This document shows, one piece after another, positions 55,393 to 64,000 of a stretch of 64,000 nucleotides of DNA. The first letter of the stretch is position 1. Each line of letters begins with the position of its first letter. The position numbers and the translations under genes were made by a program. Origin of the DNA: Halichondria panicea (lineage: Eukaryota; Porifera; Demospongiae; Suberitida; Halichondriidae); the NCBI RefSeq assembly GCF_963675165.1, contig NC_087379.1:4295442-4359441 (forward strand), read 5' to 3'. The notes under the pieces were generated by a model. The model saw only the letters and a list, made by a program, of their open reading frames with translations, made no database searches and was not told the DNA's origin.

Positions 55393-55617
55393 TCATTCAT
55401 GGAATCTCGCTTTCGGGTTTAATAAAAACTGTACTTTCCACACTTGTCCACTTACTGAGATTGTAATGACACTGCTGTTATTACCAGCCCTTCCATACAG
55501 CTGTACCCCAGGTTTCTCTAATTTTGGTAAGCTATGATCATGCAATGTACTTTGGGCCAAGATAGTTGATTGGGCTCCGGTATCCACTATAGTGGGCTTT
55601 GACAGGGTGTCCTTCAA
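55393..55617 (-). pseudogene. Gypsy-2 aspartic protease
   Basis: PTIVDTGAQSTIL holds the active-site DTG; VQLYGRAGNNSSV follows. The length is about right for the N-terminal half of a retropepsin. Confidence 0.75.
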
Positions 55618-56686
55618 TGCTGATATCGAGGTACAGTACAGGTCCTACCGCATCTGTGATGTCAACCTCACTATTGGACACCTGATTGGCAGTCGTCTTG
55701 GACCTCTATTGGTGTGAAACTCAATCCTTTTCTTTTAAAAGCATTGGAGCCCTGGGGTTTATCGTTACTATAGCTCTAACATTGAACTGTTGGTCATGCC
55801 TCTCTAGTGCTCGTGCTCTAGCTTTCAGTAGCTTTTGGAGCACCTAATTTACGCTGCCATTTAGGTAGCAAGGCCTGATAAAATCTGCAATCTATCAAAT
55901 TCTTTGGGGGTACTTCCGGGAAATGCTTTCTTGGCTAATTTTTGTAAGCAAATGCCCATTTCTTCCACACTCTGTTTAGTCTGCATAAGCTCAGGGAAGA
56001 TTCATAACTACATTTCTCTGTCTCAGACAACATTTGCACAGCATGTTCTGCGTCTTATCTAAATGAGCTCTAAGCTGGAATATAGGCGTTGTTCTTCATT
56101 CCATCCCATTGCTTTGGCTTTCAAAACTGCTATCCTCACAATAGACGTCTTCTCCAGTAAACTTATTCAATGGGAGAACAGTCTGTGCTGCCATGGCCTG
56201 TACTGCCATGGCCTGTACTTAAGCAGCCATCATCATTCTCTCTACAGATAGCATCACGGGAGAAACACTACAGTCCGGGTCAGGCGGACGTGTAGATCTA
56301 GTAGACATTAGGGCATGAGTATACCCACTCTGATCGTCATTACACTAGCTGATACAGGGGTGGCATCGAGAACAACAGTGACCGTAACTGGTGTGACATC
56401 ACTAACAACACTACCCGTATCAGTACTCGTACTCGTACTTGTAACAGTTGTAATTACGTCACTAGCAATACTACCAATATCAGTACCCGTACTTGTAACA
56501 GTTGCAGGTACACTCTAAACCGGAAATAAAGTATGGTCACCTCCACTAGGCAACGTCGATTCAGGGCCTGAGTCACGGGTATCGCTCTCACGAGTATCGC
56601 TCTCCTCAGTTACATCAGTATCCATGCTCACTCTAGCATGCTCAGTATGTACAGTGCCCACCTCGTAGACTGCTCATCTCTTTCAT
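55618..56686 (-). pseudogene. Gypsy-2 gag interior, decayed
   Basis: Expected position of gag between the start at 57031 and the protease. I see only short frames and a CAGTACTCGTACTCGTACTT-type repeat (56380-56515). The assignment rests on order, not on motifs. Confidence 0.35.
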
Positions 56687-57031
56687 CTAGCAACTCTTGT
56701 CTTCACTCTCGATGTTGGGCCAGCTCGCTCTTTCCTTGCTTGTCTTCGGTCCATGTCCATTAAGGCTCTCTATTGCCCGTAGCTTGTCCAATTCAGCCTC
56801 CGTTGTACGTTCGAATTCAAGTTGTGTGACCTCTTCACATGTTCCCTCCAGTTCCGTATGAGCACTCTCCGGCTCCGCCTGAGCATTCTCCAGCTCATTT
56901 TGGAGTCGTCTAACAGTCTTCTCCATCGTCTGTGTATCTGATGTCGTCAGATCGCAGCCTACCAGCTTCCAAGGCTTGTCCTTGTAGCGCCGCTAACTCT
57001 CGTGCTGACATCCACTTGCAGTCTTTTATGT
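56687..57031 (-). pseudogene. Gypsy-2 gag N-terminus
   Basis: The ATG at about 57031 opens MSARELAALQGQALEAGRLR. After one frame break MEKTVRRLQNELENAQAEPE continues as a glutamate-rich coiled coil. Confidence 0.55.
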
Positions 57032-57549
57032 CCTGGCAGGGTTGCCAAACGTAACACCTGGCTCTTACTATAGTAGTAGATCAGGCACCACGAGACTGTT
57101 TAAGAACTGGACTCAATATAATTCTTAGTCTGATCTTGCACATGGTGAACTGACTCACATGACACAAACCAAGTATGACATAACAGAATATTATGGGGTG
57201 CCGTTTGTGTCAAAATCCAAAAACAGTCGATGTTATAAAATGGAGTCAACGTTAGAAATGAGTCGACGTTATGAAATGGAGTCGACGTCATAAAGGTCGA
57301 CCTTATAACAGAGTCGACGTCATAAAGGTCGATGTTTTATAAAGGAGTCGATGTTTACCAAGAGTCGACGTCATAAAGGTCGATGTTTTGCTGTTTGTAT
57401 TATGAAACGGAGTCGACGTTATAAAAAGAGTCGAAATGGAGTCGACGTTATGAAACGGAGTCGACGTTATAAAAAGAGTCGATGTTATGATATGGAGTCG
57501 ACGTTATGAAATGGAGTCGACGTTATAACAGAGTCGAGCCACTGTTAGG

Positions 57550-57611
57550 TAGCCTCGAGACCAGCCGTTTGTTATCTGAAAGAACATAACGAATGGCTGG
57601 TCTCGAGGCTA
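57550..57611. mobile_element. Mini TAGCC element, 62 bp, TSD CTGTTAGG
   Basis: TAGCCTCGAGACCAGCCG and CGGCTGGTCTCGAGGCTA-like ends (the inner stem is CCAGCCGTTTGTTAT / ATAACGAATGGCTGG). CTGTTAGG on both sides (8 bp). Confidence 0.75.
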
Positions 57612-58623
57612 CTGTTAGGCTGTGTCGACTCCTTTTTAAAACATCGACCTTTATGACGCAGTTTAGCTAGTTGCCAAGGATTTGTTGTTATAAAAGTCAT
57701 AAAGGTAAAAAGCAGTCAATGTTTATGATTGGCGATGCTTACGCCTAGCTGGAGGACCTTGCTCACTGGAGGAACTTGCTCACTTTTGTGAGGGTAGGAC
57801 TAGTAATGTATTGATAGCAGGTAGTCTTAGGCTAGCAGAGAGTGTGGTGTCACTGACTGACTTAAAGTACTGAGTAGCCAGATAAAGAGCCTATTATAGT
57901 GTACAAGTAGTGTACAAGTGTACTAAGCGGGTAGCAATGTAGTGTACAAGTGTACTAAGCGGGTAGCATTGCTACCCGGTACCCGTACCCAGCTTCAAGC
58001 CTGTATGGATAAATTGAAGGGCTCTTTCAGCCAAGTAAATATTAAATATGATTCTTTATAGGTCATTGTCGATAGTAAAACTCTGTCATTGGGGTCTGGA
58101 AGGCATTCTCTACATAGATTTTTCATTATGTCTTTAAAATGTCGTTCTTCGAACTTTTGTGATTCTGTGATTCTTTACTCACTAATTCTGCAGCTACCCG
58201 TCGTTTATCTATTCTCTTACCCCTGTATAGGATGACCAGTGTGGCATTCTTCTGTTGGTAGTGAAACAAAATAGAGGGTACACGTTGTTACACACTGTCA
58301 GTTTCCATCAAACATTTTCTTGTCGCGAATCGTACACTTTAGTTACCGCTCAACTTTGTATATACTCGAAGTTGTATTTCTTGATGTAATGTGTGCATAG
58401 CATGTATGCGTATGCGTATACCCTATTTCCTACTACCATTGACTAATATTCGTGTTTAATTTTTCTTTTTGTAGTAGCTATTATGACCTTGTAGTATTAT
58501 GACCAAACTGACAATTCAACTGCCAAGTTTCAGCAATGCATAACAGTGTTATTCCGTTCCATCCGTCCACGATTCCAGAAGAGTCAGTGCATGGGCGACT
58601 GTCATCTGTATCTGTGGAATTGT

Positions 58624-58721
58624 GCACTCAAAAACTAACTCCCCTCACCCCCTTTCAAATGTTCTGTTTGATGCACTCAAAAACTAACTCCCCTCACCCC
58701 CTTTCAAATGTTCTGTTTGAT
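58624..58721. repeat. 49-bp direct duplication
   Basis: GCACTCAAAAACTAACTCCC...TTCTGTTTGAT occurs twice in tandem without differences. Confidence 0.9.
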
Positions 58722-59241
58722 GTATAGTGCTCATATTTTCTTGCTGCATTAATTGCACTTACTAGAAGCTTTTGAATATAATATATCTATGTGTACCGGA
58801 CCAAGTCTAACAGTGCATGGCGTTTGGCTTTGCTTTGAGATGAGATGATAGGAGACTATCAAGGTTTTCAACCTATCCCTCAAGTCATAGTAGATTTAAT
58901 TCCCCTAGGCCTTGTGCTTGTGCCTTTGTCCATTGCCCGGCCATGCATGCAGCTCAGTCTTTAATACATGTAGTAGCTAGCTAATGGAGGGGTGGGGTCA
59001 CATGAAGGAAGTGCATCAAACACGGTGAACTTAGACCAGAGATCTCTGCTTAGACAAACCCTTTATAAAACATCGACCTTTATGACGTCGACTCTGTTAT
59101 AAGGTCGACCTTTATGACGTCGACTCCATTTCATAACGTCGACTCATTTCATAACGTCGACTCCATTTCATAACATCGACTGTTTTTGGATTTTGACACA
59201 AACGGCACCCCATAGAATATGAGGTCATTACATAATATGGC

Positions 59242-60230
59242 ATGAGATCATTACAGGTACGTGGAGCTGCTGTGCAATTCGAAACCCGATTGGACACCAG
59301 AGAGTTGGAGAGAAACGTTTGCCGGTACACTGAACACAGTCTAGTGAAATCGTCTCGGAGAATCTACAGTGCAGGACAGAAACAGTTTACAGAGTTCTGT
59401 ATGTTGTATGACCCTTCGCCAGTATGTCAGAACACTTTCTGTTTATTTGCATCTCACCTAGCTGAGGGTGGTTTATCATATGGCACATTGACAATAAAAA
59501 CGTACCTATCAGCAGTCAGAAATTTCCAAGTGACGAATGATTTTGAGGACGTTGGCCACGATGCCAAAGTTACAGCTGGTACAAGGGATCCAGACTGGGG
59601 GGATCATATGGGTCGGCTCGTGTCCAGTTGCCGGTCACACCCACCATGCGGTTTGGACCACTAGGGCAACCGACTACGAGACGATAATTTTATTGTGTGC
59701 TGTACAGCATTTTTTGGGTTTTTCAGACTGGGAGAATTACTGGAGCAATCACCGCAGCTGCGCAATGGAGTGCTGGTACAGGACGTGACAGTTGATGATC
59801 CAGGCGACCATCGATGGTCTCGATCCGGCTTAGGAAGTCAAAAACAGGCGTGGGGTAACTATCTGTTTAGGGCAGACAGGCCAAGACATCTCATTCTGTC
59901 TTGTTGACTCACTGTTGGCGTACCTGGCAGTCAGGAGAGGTCCTCTTTTCCGTTGGACTAGCGGGAATGCCTTGATAAAGCGAGTTTGTGGAGAAGTTCC
60001 GGGCCGTCTTGAAGAGTGCGGGAGTGGACGAGAGTTCCTATACGGTCCAAATTGGTGGAGCAACTACAACCACAGAGAAAGGTTTTGAGGACTCAACTAT
60101 TAAAATTTTGGGAAGGTGGCAGAGTAATGCGTTCCAGGCCTACATCCGAACACCCAATACAACTTTGGCGACAATGTCGGTGAAATTGCTGGACAGTGTA
60201 CCCTCAGGATTGTCGTGAGTCACCTGGCAA
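59242..60230 (+). pseudogene. Tyrosine recombinase (integrase) pseudogene
   Basis: SSRRIYSAGQKQFTEFC, then LFASHLAEGGLSYGTLTIKT and YLSAVRNFQV form the SAM-like core-binding domain. The catalytic domain appears in other frames: FFGFFRLGELLEQSP with the first catalytic arginine, and EDSTIKILGRWQSNAFQAYI near 60090-60140. The HxxR box reads YTVQIGG, so its histidine and arginine are both replaced. Such recombinases belong to DIRS/Crypton-type elements and are common in sponge and cnidarian genomes. At least four frame breaks; no RT nearby. Confidence 0.75.
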
Positions 60231-60582
60231 GACCACGCCTGTATAGTGGCAGAAAAATCATGTTAGTCACTTATAATTATTATTCTCATTATACATGGGT
60301 GCCCATGCACAATGTCAATGCTTGGGGGGAAAGGCAGCGCCTTTGGTTTAGGTTGTCAGGCATCCTAAATTCAGTATTGCCATAGAGAATGGATTGGTTA
60401 AACGGGCAGTAAATAGCCCACTATAGGCAGTTAGGCAATGACGATGGATGCGGCCTGAGGGATAGCTTGCAGGATCTGCAGAGACTGATGCCTATACCGG
60501 CACGCCCCCCACAATAGGAGCAATGTGGAGTGGTCCACACGACTCTTGTAGGTCAGCGTAAGGTCAGTGCATGCAACCATGC
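60231..60582. other. Non-coding stretch
   Basis: No gene seen. Confidence 0.35.
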
Positions 60583-60987
60583 TAGTGGCAGATCTAGAAA
60601 AAGTGGTATGTGGGTGCTGAGTAAAAGAGGTAAGGAGCATCCCGCGCAGCAGCGCGCAAAAATCGAGGGTTACGGCCGATTTTGACGTCATTTCCGGTGG
60701 GTGCAGCATCAAGTTCTTTTATTATAGGTGTGGTTTGCATTGCTTGCACTCCGTACTGCACTGATTTGGAGTTGATCTAGTCATTGCAGTACAGTGAGTG
60801 CAGCTAGTCAAGCTTTTATCACAGCTTTTAAATGGCACTCTCTGTAATCTACAGCTATACTCAGCTAAGTCTGAGAGTGACTTCCACAGCCAATCAATGA
60901 GCGATCATGAGACACATGGATAATTAACTTGTCCAAAGTCAGGGGGGTGCTTGAGCACCTCTGCTACCTACTATAGATCCGCTCCTG
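60583..60987. mobile_element. CAG..CTG-family element, 405 bp, TSD CATGC
   Basis: Left end TAGTGGCAGATCTAG (first base changed from C), right end ATAGATCCGCTCCTG; CATGC at 60578-60582 and 60988-60992. A CGCAGCAGCGCGC block lies inside. Confidence 0.7.
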
Positions 60988-61011
60988 CATGCAGGCATAT
61001 ATTATAGCATA

Positions 61012-61182
61012 GATTGAAGAGAGAGGGATAGGAAATGGAGTGGTGCACGTGATGATTTTACATTGAATCTGCAGTGGAGCCTCGAAAATTATCCGCGCTA
61101 CGCCCTATGAACGAGGCTATTAAGCACACTTTTGCCGGGTAACTCCCAAAGCTGTGTTTCCTCGAGACATAATCTTTTTCAG
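61012..61182. other. Single CATAGAT end and non-coding flank
   Basis: CATAGATTGAAGAGAGAGGG followed by CACGTGATGATTTTACATTG, as in the copy at 11091. No opposite end seen. Confidence 0.5.
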
Positions 61183-61650
61183 CAACTTAAAACACGCCTA
61201 GTCCATGAGCCACGTATAGTACTTGCTAATGACTGACCACACCCAGTAAAAAGAGACTTTCCAATAAAGTTATATGTTCCCAAGGCCTGTTTTAGAGCTA
61301 TTGGAACATGTAACGTGTAAGCGTGCTGGTTATGACTACTACAATAGGTATAGACCTTGAAATATAAGTGAGTTGCACGGACTAACTCTTCAATCTATGA
61401 TTATAGTAGTGATGCAACTTAAAACACGCCTAGTCCATGAGCCACGTATAGTACTTGCTAATGACTGACCACACCCAGTAAAAAGAGACTTTCCAATAAA
61501 GTTAGACTATATGTTCCCAAGGCTGTTTTAGAGCTATCGGAACATGTAACGTGTAAGCGTGCTGGTTATGGCTACTACAATAGGTATAGACCTTGAAATA
61601 TAAGTGAGTTGCACGGACTAACTCTTCAATCTATGATTATAGTAGTGATG
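61183..61650. repeat. 232-bp tandem duplication
   Basis: Two head-to-tail units starting CAACTTAAAACACGCCTAG at 61183 and 61415, differing by a few bases and a 4-base insertion. Confidence 0.88.
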
Positions 61651-64000
61651 CAACATGCCATATACAGAACACTGTTGGAAACTGAACTCTTTATTAGTGA
61701 CCTTTGGTCTTCTAGAATATTCTTGTGTTTTTGTATTTTAAGCCACGTGTGTGACCTTTACTCTTAGTTCTGTTTTGTGATTCTGTGATGTTCTAGAAAA
61801 TAACAAACACTGCATGGATTGCTTTGATCTGCCCACTCACTGGGCAATAAATTTTATACTGAGAAGTACACAGCCCAATCAGATTGCAAGATAACAAAAG
61901 TAGATATCATACATAATTATGATTATTATAGTCCAGACCACATGCAACTAGAGGGTGGATATCTCATCATTCATTACTTGTTATTCAATGTACTCTTGAG
62001 GGGCGGGTCTTCTACCTTATTCATCACACTATTATACCACGTGTCATGCATGCAATTGATCCTCTCTTTTAACACGCTGCATGCATGCATGCGTATAATG
62101 ACATTCGTGATCGAAAGTCTTTAAAAACTGACAAAACAATCCTGAAGCAAAGTCAAAGACAAACGTATAGAACATGTATTATAATAGGACAGTCTTTTTT
62201 AGGGCATATAATTTATATATACTTCAAATACAAAACCCATGGAAACTAACTATATTTGAATATCCACTTTTAAAGGATTTAGAGCATGACATCCACAACA
62301 TGCATGACTATACAATGTGCATTAGCCAATATAAAATGTCACGGTATACCGGTGTATCGCCTCACCAATCTGCATCTCATTCTCAACCATGCATGCAGAT
62401 CTACCATATAATTATAGGGGTATATTTCGAGGGTGCATGAACTTTCGCAGAAAGACCGCGTTAGAAAGATTTTTGCTTTGAAGCATGCATGCATGTGATA
62501 TTAAATGTGTGGGTGATATAAACAAAAATTAGCTTAATCAGTGAAAACCACAAACTTTACGGGTGTCAAACATGTCACAATAGTGTCTATACCCTAAAAC
62601 AGCCAAACTATCAGACACACGATGTATACATGCATGCATGCCTATATAATTATATACACGAAAAATACTTGCAGCAAATAATCATGCACACGAAGTAATC
62701 CAGACCATGCATAGCTTGGAGGGGTGGATTTCTCATCATTCATTACTTGTTTATTCATACTACATGTAAGGGGCGGGTCTCTCTACATTATTTTATTACC
62801 CCGTGCATGTGCAGCATGCAGCAGAGGTAGAGTGATTGCATGGTGTGTGTGTGTGGGCACAAAAAGGAGCTGTTTGAATCGTTGAGATTCACGATCATTT
62901 CCCGTAATGTTAAGGTCATTGCGATAAAGTTATTGTATATCTGTTTTGCCGCTGTGTAATGAAGATCAACACAGGGTGAATGCTCTATAGATGCTCAGTA
63001 TACTGAGCATTTTGTTATTACCCAGTGCGTGCGCAGCGCGCAGCAGGGGTAGTGATTGGTGTGTGTGATCTAATAGTTGTTTTATAGATTCACAATGATC
63101 CCTGATTCCCAATCAATGTTAACTTAGGGTCATTACGGTAAAAAGCAGTTGTCATATCCATTCTACTGAGCATCTTGTTTATGAAGTTAATGAAAGCACC
63201 GCAGATGCTGATACCTCAGTGGAGGTGCCAAAGCTACATAACCTACTAATAGCTAGCTTTTATACACACCTTGATCATGACCAACATTTTTAATTTTGCT
63301 ACATGCAAAATCCAGAATCACAGGGAATCTAAAGAGTGGGTAATGACCAACGATGATTGTTGTTAATTAGCTAGGGTCAAGTGGCTCCAGCCCCCTTTGC
63401 CCACTCCACGTGTGAATTTTGCACACGCTAGATTGATTGAGAGGCGTGGTCAACACCGACTCTTTAATATAATATTCATCACTATTGGCTAGCACCCACT
63501 TAGAATGATGATTTTATGATTTACTATTGCGTAACAGGCCAGAACAAAACTCTGGATATTCCGTGCAACGGTAGGCGCCCGACTAAAAAGTACTTCCATT
63601 TTCCGCATTCCACTGCCCTCCAAGATGAGGGATAGCAACAATTGTCAAGGGGCGTGCATCATCATTTCCGCTAGACTACTCCCCTTTTATTAGCAAATTA
63701 CTTATGCATTGTGTACATTGTAGATATACATGCTTCTATATCATTGAAGACAAGCCATCAGCTATTAAGCTCGATCCTCTTATAAACTTATGTGCAAATA
63801 CAACCATTAATTTTATTTCGAAACATACATTATACAAAAATTATATACCTCTTCTGTATTTTTTGAGGGAAGCAAACATGTTGCAAGGCATTAGCACAGC
63901 GCTTACAACATTAAGTTGTTGCAGAGATACAGCTATGCTAGAGATAGCAAAGTAACACAATTTGCAGTTGCACAAAAAGCATAAATAATGAGACTCACTG
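61651..64000. other. AT-rich repeats, no gene
   Basis: Related blocks near 61945 and 62718 (CTCATCATTCATTACTTG, GGGGCGGGTCT) and near 62815 and 63030 (GTGCAGCATGCAGCAG, GTGCGCAGCGCGCAGCAG) show an old dispersed duplication. A fragment of the 8678-type palindrome lies at about 63370-63395. ORFs at 62174-62440 and 63704-63955 have no recognisable domain. Confidence 0.45.

Larger units (their letters stand above)
52330..57051 (-). mobile_element. Second gypsy element, broken and interrupted, minus strand
   Basis: The minus-strand order from right to left is gag (57031 down to 56690), protease (55617-55393), RT (54450-53826), RNase H end (53180-52965) and integrase (to about 52330). It is interrupted by a TA-target MITE (53249-53580) and by a block with an oppositely oriented gypsy piece (about 54458-55372). 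No LTR pair recognised. A primer-site-like TTTGGCAACCCTG lies at about 57042. Confidence 0.7.
57192..59214. mobile_element. TATGG-type element 2 with subterminal GTCGAC arrays, 2.0 kb, TSD GAATAT
   Basis: Ends TATGGGGTGCCGTTTGTGTC and GACACAAACGGCACCCCATA; GAATAT at 57186-57191 and 59215-59220. Arms (57230-57540 and 59050-59185) are arrays of GAGTCGACGTTATGAAATGG-like units. Inside are a mini TAGCC element and a 49-bp duplication. No protein domain found. Confidence 0.85.

Noticed and set aside
63704-63955. 83-codon ORF near the right edge
   Set aside because: No recognisable domain, no splice or context support, and AT-rich surroundings.

Overview
This window is eukaryotic and almost entirely made of transposable elements. 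The best fit is a sponge-like (demosponge) genome. That rests on the mix of BEL/Pao, gypsy and copia elements, tyrosine-recombinase and Ulp1/PHD fragments, RecQ-bearing DNA transposons and many (TAGC)n runs. It is an inference from family resemblance and cannot be proved from sequence alone. I see no intact host gene. Nearly every coding stretch carries frameshifts, stops or deletions.

Layout. 1-3640: decayed BEL/Pao retrotransposon on the minus strand, running off the left edge, split by a 663-bp CAG..CTG element. 3640-8170: non-coding sequence with foldback hairpins. 8174-18998: a deep nest. A CAG..CTG element (target duplication GAGTA) was split by a 430-bp palindrome and by a 9.7-kb TAGCC-type element (GAGCACCCT) carrying a RecQ helicase gene. 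That gene was split by a CATAGAT-type element, which in turn holds a 2.1-kb TAGCC element (GGACCATCC) and a Ty3/gypsy element with matching LTRs (GGGAC). 19550-20009: a complete CATAGAT MITE. 20319-24693: a full copia element (TTTAG) inside a repeat that is an inverted copy of 16.6-17.6 kb. 24852-25217: a TA-target MITE.

25873-31964 is the centrepiece, a 6.1-kb DNA transposon with about 85-bp inverted termini and a 10-bp target duplication. Its left half encodes, on the plus strand and in several exons, a ZAD-type zinc-finger protein that continues into a DUF6589-like protein. Its right half encodes a RecQ helicase on the minus strand. Its second intron holds another transposon carrying an Ulp1-type cysteine protease. 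Termini of the same family (TAGCC..GGCTA with an internal CCAGGCC/GGCCTGG hairpin and usually 9-bp duplications) recur through the window.

32.5-37.4 kb: reverse-transcriptase pseudogenes. 37444-45345: a second nest, in which a CATAGAT element is split by a 6.9-kb CAG..CTG element (CTTTC) that holds further TAGCC, TTAA and TAGACTCG elements. 45.4-45.8 kb: Ulp1-PHD remnant. 46.4-48.1 and 57.2-59.2 kb: two elements with TATGG termini and tandem TCGA-rich subterminal arrays. 52.3-57.1 kb: broken gypsy element on the minus strand. 59.2-60.2 kb: tyrosine-recombinase pseudogene. The last 4 kb hold only repeats and AT-rich sequence.

How parts relate: RecQ lies just inside one terminus in all three TAGCC copies where it can be seen, so the helicase is probably a standing component of that transposon. 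DUF6589 is then a candidate transposase. This is inference; the structure, termini and duplications are read directly.
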